From positions 1 to 36,007 of the forward strand of contig JALOBC010000031.1 in assembly GCA_023228465.1 (NCBI GenBank): a stretch of DNA of 36,007 nt. Reading direction: 5' to 3'. The DNA is from Dokdonella sp. (lineage in GTDB: Bacteria; Pseudomonadota; Gammaproteobacteria; Xanthomonadales; Rhodanobacteraceae). The translations under genes and the position numbers were made by a program. The notes under the pieces were generated by a model, which saw nothing but the letters and a program-made list of their open reading frames with translations, was not told the origin of the DNA and did no database searches. The stretch's first letter is position 1. The number at the start of each line of letters is the position of its first letter. Below are positions 9,515 to 19,469 of this stretch, one piece after another.

Positions 9515-10938
9515 TGGGCACGCGCGGCGTGGCGGCAGATTGGCCAGGGGACCTGCAATGGGTCAATACACCGCAGCCGCCGGAGCTGGCCGGCTTGCGC
9601 GGACACGTGGTGCTGGTGTGGTTCTGGAGCTTCGACCAGGTCAACTGCTGGAATGTCGCCCATGCCCTCGCGCGACTTGAACGGAAATATTACGACGGCC
9701 TGGCGGTGGTCGGCATGCACTGCCCGAAGTACCCATACCAGCATGCGATCGCGCCGGTCCTGCAGGCGGTGAACCGGCTCGGCATCCGCCACCCGGTCGC
9801 CAGCGACCCGGAGTTTCGCGTCTGGCGCGAACACGAGATCAGCGCCTGGCCATCGATGTTGCTGATCGATGCCACGGGCCGCGTGGCCGCGCGCTACTCG
9901 GGCGAAGGCACCCTGGATCCGCTGGACGCGCATATCGCCGCGCTGCTCGATGAGGCAGCCATGCAGGATGCCCGCAGCTACGAGCCGGTGGCGCCGGCCC
10001 TGCGGCCGGAGCCGCGCACCGCGCTGGCATTTCCGTCCGGGCTGCTGATAGAGCGCGAGCGCATCTGGGTGGCCGACAGCGGGCATGGCCGGGTCCTGGA
10101 GTGCAATCGCAGCGGGCGCATCCTGCGCAGCTTCGGCGGGGCGGTGGGCATGGCCGGGGGTGCTGCCCCCGGACGCGGCCTGATCTCCGATCCGCGCGGG
10201 TTGGCGGCTTGCGACGACGCCATTTGCGTGGCCGATGCGGGCAGTCATTCGATCCTCTCCATCGATCGCGCCAGCGGTGAGGTGCAGACCATGCTGGGTA
10301 CGGGCGTTGCCGGCCACGCACGCCCCCAGGGTGCCGGCGCCGACGCCACGCCGATCAACACGCCGCTGGGCCTGGCGGTCATGCAGCAGCGCCTGTTCGT
10401 CACGCTGGCCGGCCAACACCAGGTGTGGATGATCGATCGGGCCAGCGGGACGGTCAGCGTGCTTGCCGGCAGCGGGGAGCCCGGCCTGGTCGATGGCCCG
10501 GGCGCCGAGGCGCGCCTGGCGCAGCCTTCCGGGCTCGCGGTGCTCGGCTCGGAACTGGTGCTGGCCGATGCGGCGGCTTCCGCGCTGCGTACAGTGGATG
10601 CGGCCGGACAGGTTGCGACCCTGGTCGGACAGGGTCTGTATGTCTTCGGCGATGCGGCAGGTACGCGCGAGAGCGCGAGACTGCAGAATCCACTGGCCGT
10701 GGCTGCGGATCCGCGCGGCATCGTTTACCTGGCCGACAGCTACAACAACGCGATCAAGCTGTTCGATCGGCGCAGCGGCAAGCTGCATGCCCTGCCGCTG
10801 CGGCACGAGCTGGCCGAACCGCAGGCGCTGGCGCTGGCGCCGGGCCGGCTGTGGATCGCCAACACGAACCGGCACGAAATTCTTGCCGTCGACCTTGCCA
10901 GCGGCACCTGCACGCGCGTACCGGTGGGGGAGATGTGA
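9514..10938 (+). CDS. Thioredoxin-fold plus NHL-repeat protein with degenerate CxxC
   Basis: A 474-residue protein resembling NHLRC2. Residues 1-150 form a thioredoxin-like domain (HVVLVWFWSF, VVGMHCPKYPYQ, SAWPSMLLIDATGRV with the expected cis-proline region). Residues about 165-474 hold NHL/beta-propeller repeats: AFPSGLLIERERIWVADSGH, ISDPRGLAA, INTPLGLAV, LAQPSGLAV, LQNPLAVAADPRGIVYLADS. Family members I know have CCINC at the active site; here it reads DQVNC, so only the resolving-position cysteine (C45) remains and Q42 stands for the nucleophile. No signal peptide is visible, so a cytoplasmic location is likely. It starts within the stop of the phosphatase gene. A scaffolding rather than redox role is an inference. 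Confidence 0.85.
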   Translation: MGTRGVAADWPGDLQWVNTPQPPELAGLRGHVVLVWFWSFDQVNCWNVAHALARLERKYYDGLAVVGMHCPKYPYQHAIAPVLQAVNRLGIRHPVASDPEFRVWREHEISAWPSMLLIDATGRVAARYSGEGTLDPLDAHIAALLDEAAMQDARSYEPVAPALRPEPRTALAFPSGLLIERERIWVADSGHGRVLECNRSGRILRSFGGAVGMAGGAAPGRGLISDPRGLAACDDAICVADAGSHSILSIDRASGEVQTMLGTGVAGHARPQGAGADATPINTPLGLAVMQQRLFVTLAGQHQVWMIDRASGTVSVLAGSGEPGLVDGPGAEARLAQPSGLAVLGSELVLADAAASALRTVDAAGQVATLVGQGLYVFGDAAGTRESARLQNPLAVAADPRGIVYLADSYNNAIKLFDRRSGKLHALPLRHELAEPQALALAPGRLWIANTNRHEILAVDLASGTCTRVPVGEM

Positions 10939-10981
10939 TGGCATGCCTGCCGCGCAGCCTGGCTGGCGATCGCGCGCGGGA

Positions 10982-10998
10982 GGCGGCCGTGGGCCGCC
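10982..10998. terminator. Perfect GC hairpin between the NHL gene and uvrC
   Basis: GGCGGCC-GTG-GGCCGCC is a perfect 7-bp inverted repeat with a 3-base loop in the 114-base gap before uvrC. No T tract follows, so it could be a terminator, an RNA structure in the uvrC leader, or chance in GC-rich DNA. Confidence 0.3.
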
Positions 10999-11052
10999 GC
11001 GCAGCGCACGGGCCAGGCAGGTCGATGGCGCGATGAAGCGGCCGTCCCCGGC

Positions 11053-12897
11053 ATGAGCACGGCGTTTGACGGCAAGGGCTTCGTGCGCACGCTGACCAGT
11101 GCGCCCGGCGTGTACCGCATGTTCGATGGCGGCGGCGAGCTGCTGTATGTCGGCAAGGCGGGCAACCTCAGGAAACGGGTCGGCAGCTATTTCCTCAAGC
11201 CACGCATGGAGCCGCGCATCGCTGCCATGGTGGCGCAGGTAGCGCGCATCGAGACCACCGTCACGCGCACCGAGAGCGAGGCGCTGCTGCTGGAGGCGCA
11301 GCTCATCAAGTCGCTCAAGCCGCGCTACAACATCCTGTTGCGCGACGACAAGAGCTATCCCTACATCCACCTGACCGCGGTGCGCGAGGCGGCCGGCGAT
11401 CGCCCGGATCCGGCCGCCTTCGCACGTCTGGAGTTCCATCGTGGCGCGCGCAATACCGGTGGCCGCTACTTCGGACCCTTCCCGAGCGCCGGGGCGGTGC
11501 GCCAGACGCTCGATCTGGCGCAGAAGCTGTTCAAGATCAGGAACTGCGAGGACAGCTTCTTCCGCAACCGCTCGCGCCCGTGTCTGCAGTACCAGATCAA
11601 GCGCTGCACCGCGCCCTGCGTCGACTACATCTCGGCCGCCGATTACGCGGAAAACGTCCGCCTTGCCGAAATGTTCCTCGATGGGCAGGGCGGTGCCGTG
11701 ATGGATGAGCTGGTGGCCTCGATGGAGCGCGCCAGCCGCGAGCTGGCCTTTGAGCGGGCGGCGCAGATCCGCGACCAGATCGCCGCGGTCAAGCGCGTGC
11801 AGGCGCACCATTACGTGCAGGGTGCCAGTACCGACCTGGACGTGATTGCCTGTGCCGTTCGCGGTGGCGTGGCGTGCGTCAGCGTGCTGTTCTTCCGCAA
11901 CGGCATCAGTCTCGGTTCACGCGACTTCTTTCCGCGTCTGGCGGGCGAGAGCGAGGCGGAAGCGATCCTCGGGCAGTTCCTTGCCCAGTATTACCTGGAG
12001 CGCCCGCTCCCGAGCGAGATCATCACCAGCCATGCGCCGATCGACGCCACGGCGCTGGCCGATGCGCTGTCCCTGCAGGCCGGACGGCGCGTGCCGCTGA
12101 AGGCCAGCGTGCGCGGCGAGCGTGCGCGCTTCCTCGACCTGGCCATGCGCAATGCACAGGCGGCGCTGACTTCGCGGCTGGCCAGCCGGCAGACCCTGCT
12201 CGAGCGCTTCGAGGCGCTGCGCGACCTGATCGGGCTCGATGAGACCCCGCAGCGCATCGAGTGCTTCGACATCAGCCACACCATGGGCGAGGCCACCGTG
12301 GCTTCCTGCGTGGTGTTCGGGCCGGAAGGCCCGGAGAAGTCACAGTACCGGCGCTTCAACATCAGCGGCATCACGCCCGGTGACGACTACGCAGCCATGC
12401 ATCAGGCACTGGAACGGCGCTACCGGCGCGTGCAGGCCGACGCGGCCAAGGTGCCGGACCTGCTGTTGATCGATGGTGGCAAGGGCCAGGTGCAGCAGGC
12501 GCTCGACGTGCTCAACGAGCTGGGCCTGGAGGGCGTGCCGATCGTTGGCGTGGCCAAGGGCACCGCACGGCGCGCGGGCGATGAAAACTTGATAGTCGCG
12601 CGCAGTGGCCGCACTCTGTGGCCCGGGCCCGATTCGCTGGCGTCCCACCTGATCCAGGCGGTACGCGACGAAGCGCATCGCTTTGCCATCACCGGGCACC
12701 GCGGGCGCCGTGAAAAGGCGCGCGAAAGGAGCACGCTGGAAGAGATCGCCGGCGTGGGCACGCGGCGACGCTCGGCGCTGCTCAGGCACTTCGGCGGCCT
12801 GGCCGGCATCGCCGCCGCCGGTGTCGAGGAACTCATGCAGGTCAAGGGTATCAGCCGGGAACTTGCCGAGCGCATCTACGGCAGCTTCCATGGATGA
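11053..12897 (+). CDS. uvrC: Excinuclease ABC subunit C
   Basis: UvrC makes both incisions in nucleotide excision repair after UvrA and UvrB load on damage. The 614-residue protein has the family layout: GIY-YIG nuclease at the N-terminus (GVYRMFDGGGELLYVGKAGN, about 17-36), the cysteine cluster RSRPCLQYQIKRCTAPCV, a UVR motif for UvrB contact around ELAFERAAQIRDQI, the RNase H-like endonuclease domain (RIECFDISHTMGEATVAS, then LLIDGGKGQVQ), and a C-terminal helix-hairpin-helix pair (IAGVGTRRRSALLRHFGG, MQVKGISRELAERIY). The ATG at 11053 lacks a strong ribosome-binding site. pgsA follows within 15 bases, then tRNA-Gly and tRNA-Cys, the same order as uvrC-pgsA-glyW-cysT in E. coli. Confidence 0.97.
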   Translation: MSTAFDGKGFVRTLTSAPGVYRMFDGGGELLYVGKAGNLRKRVGSYFLKPRMEPRIAAMVAQVARIETTVTRTESEALLLEAQLIKSLKPRYNILLRDDKSYPYIHLTAVREAAGDRPDPAAFARLEFHRGARNTGGRYFGPFPSAGAVRQTLDLAQKLFKIRNCEDSFFRNRSRPCLQYQIKRCTAPCVDYISAADYAENVRLAEMFLDGQGGAVMDELVASMERASRELAFERAAQIRDQIAAVKRVQAHHYVQGASTDLDVIACAVRGGVACVSVLFFRNGISLGSRDFFPRLAGESEAEAILGQFLAQYYLERPLPSEIITSHAPIDATALADALSLQAGRRVPLKASVRGERARFLDLAMRNAQAALTSRLASRQTLLERFEALRDLIGLDETPQRIECFDISHTMGEATVASCVVFGPEGPEKSQYRRFNISGITPGDDYAAMHQALERRYRRVQADAAKVPDLLLIDGGKGQVQQALDVLNELGLEGVPIVGVAKGTARRAGDENLIVARSGRTLWPGPDSLASHLIQAVRDEAHRFAITGHRGRREKARERSTLEEIAGVGTRRRSALLRHFGGLAGIAAAGVEELMQVKGISRELAERIYGSFHG

Positions 12898-12911
12898 AGG
12901 AACGAACGAAG

Positions 12912-13475
12912 ATGAAGATCACGCTGCCTACCGCGCTGACGCTGTTTCGCATTGCCCTGCTGCCGGTCATGGTGGTCGTCTTCTATGCCGGCTTCCGCGG
13001 CGCCAACGTGGCCGCCGCCGCGATCTTCATCCTGGCCGCAACGACCGACTGGCTGGACGGCTGGATCGCGCGCCGCTTCGACATGATGTCGGCGTTTGGT
13101 GCATTCCTCGACCCGGTCGCGGACAAGCTGATGGTGGCGGTGACGCTGTTCCTGCTGGTGCAGAACAATCCCACGCCGCTGATGGCGGTGACCAGCGCGG
13201 TCATCGTCGGCCGCGAGATCAGCATCTCGGCACTGCGCGAGTGGATGGCCGAGATCGGCCAGCGCGCCACCGTGCGCGTGGCCGTGATCGGCAAGGTGAA
13301 GACGGCGGTGCAGATGGGCGCCATCGTGGTGCTGCTCTACCAGCACGAGGTGCCGGACCTGCGTGCCTACTTCGTCGGCGAGATCCTGCTGATGGTTGCT
13401 GCCATCCTGACCATCGGCTCGGGCCTGCAGTATCTTTGGGCGGCCTTGCCCTATCTGCGCGAAGAGCAGCATTGA
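12912..13475 (+). CDS. pgsA: CDP-diacylglycerol-glycerol-3-phosphate 3-phosphatidyltransferase
   Basis: PgsA makes phosphatidylglycerol-phosphate, the committed step to phosphatidylglycerol and cardiolipin, in the inner membrane. The 187-residue protein has the CDP-alcohol phosphatidyltransferase motif D-G-x2-A-R-x8-G-x3-D-x3-D, read here in DGWIARRFDMMSAFGAFLDP followed by VADK. Several hydrophobic helices are visible, for example ALTLFRIALLPVMVVVFYAG. I start at ATG 12912 (MKITLPTALTLFRI), the usual family N-terminus, with AAGGA about 10 bases upstream; an ATG at 12894 overlapping the uvrC stop adds six residues and cannot be excluded. A strong tRNA promoter follows about 90 bases after its stop. 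Confidence 0.95.
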   Translation: MKITLPTALTLFRIALLPVMVVVFYAGFRGANVAAAAIFILAATTDWLDGWIARRFDMMSAFGAFLDPVADKLMVAVTLFLLVQNNPTPLMAVTSAVIVGREISISALREWMAEIGQRATVRVAVIGKVKTAVQMGAIVVLLYQHEVPDLRAYFVGEILLMVAAILTIGSGLQYLWAALPYLREEQH

Positions 13476-13568
13476 CGCAGTGCAGCGGCTGCGTTGGCCG
13501 CGCCTCCGCAGGCGTGCCGGCGACCCTTCGGCGTGGCCGGGCATTGCATCGGCTTCCGGCACGAGGGA

Positions 13569-13596
13569 TTGACAGACGCGTGTGAAAACGTAAGAT
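13569..13596 (+). promoter_or_regulatory. Sigma-70 promoter of tRNA-Gly
   Basis: TTGACA at 13569-13574, a 16-base spacer and TAAGAT at 13591-13596 make the best consensus promoter in the window. Transcription would begin near 13603, a few bases before the mature 5' end of tRNA-Gly at 13608. Confidence 0.8.
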
Positions 13597-13607
13597 GCGC
13601 CTCCCAC

Positions 13608-13683
<76 letters not shown>

Positions 13684-13692
13684 GTTGCAGAC

Positions 13693-13717
13693 GAAGCCCC
13701 GGGTCTCCCGGGGTTTC
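13693..13717 (+). terminator. Hairpin terminator after tRNA-Gly
   Basis: GAAGCCCCGGG, a TCT loop and CCCGGGGTTTC form an 11-bp stem with one G-U pair, starting 10 bases after the tRNA CCA end. The 3' arm carries TTT but no long T tract follows. It would separate tRNA-Gly transcription from the tRNA-Cys unit, which has its own promoter element. Confidence 0.7.
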
Positions 13718-13750
13718 GTGTATCGGGGGTCCGATGCACGGCCCCTGACG

Positions 13751-13770
13751 CAAGCCGCTACACTGGCTTG
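13751..13770 (+). promoter_or_regulatory. -10 element (TACACT) of tRNA-Cys unit inside an inverted repeat
   Basis: TACACT at 13759-13764 is the likely -10, ending 25 bases before the first tRNA-like sequence. It is enclosed by a perfect 6-bp inverted repeat, CAAGCC at 13751-13756 and GGCTTG at 13765-13770, which could be an operator or chance. No clear -35 is seen. Confidence 0.45.
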
Positions 13771-13777
13771 AAGTCCA

Positions 13778-13809
13778 ATCCAAGTCACCGGCCTGGTGGC
13801 AGAGTGGTC
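13778..13809 (+). repeat. 32-bp direct repeat, upstream copy (tRNA-Cys 5' part and leader)
   Basis: This stretch is identical to 13888-13919, 110 bases downstream. The repeat comprises 12 bases of leader plus the first 20 bases of tRNA-Cys (acceptor 5' strand and D arm), and identity stops sharply at 13810. Confidence 0.95.
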
Positions 13810-13867
13810 GAACGCGGCCCTCCGGCCGCGTGAGGGGGAGGCAGGAAGCCGACCGGAAGGCGCTCCA
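13790..13867 (+). pseudogene. Degenerate partial duplicate of tRNA-Cys
   Basis: The first 20 bases match the functional tRNA-Cys at 13900 exactly. After that the sequence diverges: a GCGG...CCGCGT segment sits where the anticodon arm should be, but reads as a perfect CGCGGCC-CTCC-GGCCGCG hairpin with a four-base loop instead of a seven-base anticodon loop. The 3' side ends CCGACC...AGGC..CTCCA at about tRNA length (78 bases against 74), which may be the remnant of the 3' half. The acceptor strands no longer pair and there is no T-loop TTCGA. I read it as a dead copy; the 3' homology is tentative, the 5' identity is not. Confidence 0.7.
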
Positions 13868-13887
13868 TGGATGGGTCGCAGTGGAAC

Positions 13888-13919
13888 ATCCAAGTCACCG
13901 GCCTGGTGGCAGAGTGGTC
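13888..13919 (+). repeat. 32-bp direct repeat, downstream copy
   Basis: Second copy of the exact repeat at 13778-13809; here it leads into an intact tRNA-Cys. Confidence 0.95.
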
Positions 13920-13973
13920 ATGCAGCGGACTGCAAATCCGCGTACGCCGGTTCGATTCCGACCCAGGCCTCCA
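13900..13973 (+). tRNA. tRNA-Cys (anticodon GCA)
   Basis: A 74-base cloverleaf. The acceptor stem GGCCTGG pairs perfectly with CCAGGCC, the discriminator base is T (U73, typical of tRNA-Cys) and CCA is encoded at 13971-13973. The anticodon arm is GCGGA-CTGCAAA-TCCGC with GCA at 13932-13934, and the T arm is GCCGG-TTCGATT-CCGAC with one C-A mismatch. It lies 32 bases after a degenerate copy of itself. Position after pgsA and tRNA-Gly matches glyW-cysT in E. coli. Confidence 0.96.
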
Positions 13974-13980
13974 TTCGCAG

Positions 13981-14022
13981 GCACGCGAAGGCCCGCTGCG
14001 GCGGACTGCGCTTCGCGCGTGC
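13981..14022 (+). terminator. Hairpin downstream of tRNA-Cys
   Basis: GCACGCGAAG at 13981-13990 pairs with CTTCGCGCGTGC at 14011-14022, leaving a two-base bulge, around a 20-base loop. It starts 8 bases after the CCA end. There is no T tract, so it may be a terminator or a 3' processing structure. Confidence 0.4.
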
Positions 14023-14082
14023 GCCAGGGCACCCGTCCGGGGTCGCGCGGCAGTCGCACTCGCCCGCGCAGCGCCCAGCCGG

Positions 14083-15777
<1,695 letters not shown>

Positions 15778-15895
15778 GCGGGTGTCGTGACCGCTGCATC
15801 GCCGGGCGTGGCTGCCATCGTTCCGTGCGCCGCCCGGCACGCGGCGCGGCGGGTTCGATCCGGGCGCAAGCCCCTGCAACAGGCACGTCCGTACC

Positions 15896-16729
15896 ATGAA
15901 CCTGTGCGGCTTCGAAGTGGGCCTCGATCGTCCGCTGTTCCTGATCGCCGGGCCCTGCGTGATCGAATCCATGCAGCTCCAGCTGGATACGGCCGGCACG
16001 CTCAAGGAAATCACCGACCGCCTCGGCATGCCCTTCATCTTCAAGTCGAGCTTCGACAAGGCCAACCGCACCTCCGGCACCAGCTTCCGGGGACCGGGCC
16101 TGGAGGAGGGCCTCAAGGTGCTGGCGGAGGTGAAGCGCCAGATCGGCGTGCCGGTGCTGACCGACGTGCACGAATACACGCCGATGGACGAGGTGGCCAG
16201 CGTCGTCGATGTGCTGCAGACCCCGGCGTTCCTCTGCCGGCAGACGGACTTCATCGTCAAGGCCTGCAGCGCGGGACGTCCGGTCAACATCAAGAAGGGC
16301 CAGTTCCTCAGCCCCTGGGAAATGAGGCACGTCGCCGCCAAGGCCAAATCGACCGGCAACCCGGACATCATGGTCTGCGAGCGCGGTGCGAGCTTTGGCT
16401 ACAACAACCTCGTTTCCGACATGCGCTCGCTGGTGGTCATGCGCGATACCCACTGTCCGGTGGTGTTCGATGCAACCCACTCCGTGCAACTGCCGGGCGG
16501 CGCCGACGGCAAGAGCGGCGGTCAGCGCGAATTCGTGCCGGCACTGGCGCGCGCAGCGGTCGCAGTCGGCGTGGCCGGGGTCTTCATGGAAACCCATCCG
16601 GACCCCGACCAGGCGCTTTCCGACGGCCCGAATGCGTGGCCGCTCGGGCAGATGGAATGGTTGCTGGAAGCGCTGCTGGAGCTGGATCGATTGACCAAAT
16701 CGCGCGGCTTCGAGCCAGCCTCCCGGTAG
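15896..16729 (+). CDS. kdsA: 3-deoxy-8-phosphooctulonate synthase, metal-dependent type
   Basis: KdsA condenses phosphoenolpyruvate with arabinose 5-phosphate to KDO 8-phosphate. The 277-residue protein shows IAGPCVIES at 17-25, [53 protein letters not shown] and [16 protein letters not shown]. The cysteine of GPCVIES (C21) is the metal-ligand position of the metal-dependent class exemplified by Aquifex; the E. coli metal-independent enzyme has asparagine there. The other expected ligands, H in FDATHSVQ, E in METHPD and D in LSDGPN, are present. The start ATG at 15896 has no strong ribosome-binding site. Its substrate phosphoenolpyruvate is the product of the enolase encoded next. Confidence 0.96.
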   Translation: MNLCGFEVGLDRPLFLIAGPCVIESMQLQLDTAGTLKEITDRLGMPFIFKSSFDKANRTSGTSFRGPGLEEGLKVLAEVKRQIGVPVLTDVHEYTPMDEVASVVDVLQTPAFLCRQTDFIVKACSAGRPVNIKKGQFLSPWEMRHVAAKAKSTGNPDIMVCERGASFGYNNLVSDMRSLVVMRDTHCPVVFDATHSVQLPGGADGKSGGQREFVPALARAAVAVGVAGVFMETHPDPDQALSDGPNAWPLGQMEWLLEALLELDRLTKSRGFEPASR

Positions 16730-16741
16730 TGCTGCAGGCTG

Positions 16742-16774
16742 ACCTGTGATGGCAACCGAAAGATGGCAACAGGT
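16742..16774 (+). repeat. Direct repeats inside an inverted repeat upstream of eno
   Basis: GATGGCAAC occurs at 16748-16756 and again at 16762-16770. The pair is enclosed by ACCTGT (16742-16747) and ACAGGT (16769-16774), followed by TTTC. It could be a weak terminator of kdsA or a regulatory site for eno, whose start is 67 bases downstream. Confidence 0.45.
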
Positions 16775-16819
16775 TTTCGCACGGACGCCTGCGCGCCGAG
16801 CCGCCAGGCCATCCAATGA

Positions 16820-18151
<1,332 letters not shown>

Positions 18152-18165
18152 CGAGGTAGATCCAC

Positions 18166-18489
18166 GTGCTGCGCCTGGTCGCATTGATCCTGCTGATCCT
18201 CCTGATCGCCCTGCAGGTTCACCTGTGGACCGGGCGCGGGGGTCTGCGCGACGTGTGGCGCCTGGAGCAGCGCATCGAGGAACAGAAGGCGGAGAATGCG
18301 CGCCTCAAGGCGCGCAACGACACCCTGTCGGCGGAGGTGGAGGATCTCAAGCGCGGCAAGGAAGCCATCGAGGAGCGCGCGCGCTCGGAACTCGGCCTGA
18401 TCCGTCCCGGCGAAACCTTCTACCAGGTCGCCGAACCGCCGCCCGACAAGCAGGGCGCCCGGCCCAGGGACGGTGATGGGCACCGCTGA
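18166..18489 (+). CDS. ftsB: Cell division protein FtsB
   Basis: FtsB is a small bitopic membrane protein of the FtsQLB divisome complex. The 107-residue protein has one N-terminal membrane helix (about 3-17, RLVALILLILLIALQ), then a coiled coil (RLEQRIEEQKAENARLKARN, continuing to about residue 67) and the conserved closing segment ERARSELGLIRPGETFYQV. The start is GTG at 18166, with GAGGT upstream near 18153. Its last 14 bases overlap ispD, so the two are likely co-translated. Position between eno and ispD is the standard one. Confidence 0.93.
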   Translation: MLRLVALILLILLIALQVHLWTGRGGLRDVWRLEQRIEEQKAENARLKARNDTLSAEVEDLKRGKEAIEERARSELGLIRPGETFYQVAEPPPDKQGARPRDGDGHR

Positions 18490-19183
18490 AGCGCTCTGGT
18501 GCGTGGTGCCGGCGGCCGGGCAGGGCTTGCGCTTTGGCGCCGAGGTGCCCAAGCAGTATGTCGAACTCGCCGGCCGCCCCTTGTTGGCGTGGACGCTGGC
18601 GCGGCTCGCTGGCGCGCCGGCGATCGGCGGGCTGATGGTCGTGCTGGCACGCGATGACCGCTGGTGGCCCAATCTTGCGCTTCCGGCGGGCGTGCCGGTG
18701 CTGAGCGTGACTGGCGCCAGCGAGCGCAGCGGTTCGGTGCTCGCCGGCCTGCGTGCCCTGCCGCCCGAGGTGGCGCCCGACGCTTTCGTGCTGGTGCACG
18801 ATGCCGCGCGCCCCTGCGTGCCGCTGGCCGATATTGCACGACTCGTGGCCCGCGGCACGCCTGCCGGCGGAGCCATCCTCGCCGCGCCGCTGCGCGATAC
18901 CCTGAAGCGTGCTGCAGGCGATGGCCGCATCGCCGCGACCGAGCCACGCGAATCACGCTGGCGCGCGCTGACACCGCAACTGTTCCGCCGCGGCGAGCTC
19001 ACCCTGGCGCTGGAACAGGCCGAACGCGATGGCGCGAACATCACCGACGAGGCCATGGCCATGGAGCGCGCCGGCCATCGGCCCTTGCTGGTCGAAGGCG
19101 CGGACAGCAACCTCAAGGTCACCACGCCCACCGACCTCGCGCTGGCCGCGCACTGGCTGGCGGCGTCCGGCGCGATCACCTGA
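18476..19183 (+). CDS. ispD: 2-C-methyl-D-erythritol 4-phosphate cytidylyltransferase
   Basis: IspD transfers CMP to methylerythritol phosphate in the non-mevalonate isoprenoid pathway. The 235-residue protein has VVPAAGQGLRFGAEVPKQYV near the N-terminus (glycine-rich CTP loop and the conserved lysine), FVLVHDAARPCVP in the middle, and ITDEAMAMERAGHRPLLVEG followed by NLKVTTPTDLALA at the end. I choose ATG 18476 because AGGGA lies 6 bases upstream; a GTG one codon earlier is also possible. It overlaps the end of ftsB. ispF comes next but after an unusually long gap of 286 bases. Confidence 0.95.
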   Translation: MGTAEALWCVVPAAGQGLRFGAEVPKQYVELAGRPLLAWTLARLAGAPAIGGLMVVLARDDRWWPNLALPAGVPVLSVTGASERSGSVLAGLRALPPEVAPDAFVLVHDAARPCVPLADIARLVARGTPAGGAILAAPLRDTLKRAAGDGRIAATEPRESRWRALTPQLFRRGELTLALEQAERDGANITDEAMAMERAGHRPLLVEGADSNLKVTTPTDLALAAHWLAASGAIT

Positions 19184-19469
19184 GCGTTGCGCGCCGGCCA
19201 GATCGACCCGGAGTCGCCGCTTCGACACGCGACCTTGCAGCGTCCGAACCTGCCTTCGCTGGAAGCGGCAGGCCGCAGCGCCCGCGCCAGCGCGAGACGC
19301 TTCGAGGGTGCGAATCACCGCGGCCGGCCTGTCGGCCGGGCGCATGCGCTTGCGTTTGCTGCCACGCGGGCATCGGGACGCGCCTGTCCCGGCCGCGGCG
19401 CTTCCCGACCGCGCGTCCAGGGGGTAGGCTTCGGGCGACTCCAGCACCGTGACTCCGGCATCCAGCCCC
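19184..19469. other. 286-base GC-rich gap between ispD and ispF, no gene recognised
   Basis: Both strands hold open frames, but their composition (Arg/Ala/Pro-rich, no recognisable motif, continuing into ispD or ispF) looks like GC-rich noise. The only structure seen is CCGGCC (19324-19329) facing GGCCGG (19334-19339) around a four-base loop. TAGGCT at 19425-19430 could be a -10 for ispF. Confidence 0.5.

Noticed and set aside
10939-11052. A small gene before uvrC beginning ATGGCATGCCTGCC
   Set aside because: No ribosome-binding site or recognisable product; the segment is dominated by a GC hairpin.
9415-11811. A 798-residue minus-strand frame across the NHL gene and uvrC
   Set aside because: Crosses two well-supported genes and has shadow composition.
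13790-13867. A functional tRNA-Ser or selenocysteine tRNA
   Set aside because: The GTGGCAGAGTGGTCGAA start resembles tRNA-Ser, but there is no seven-base anticodon loop, no T loop and no acceptor pairing.
13778-13919. Attachment-site duplication left by an integrative element at tRNA-Cys
   Set aside because: The repeat covers the 5' end of the tRNA, whereas integrases usually duplicate the 3' end, and no mobile gene lies in the 78 bases between.
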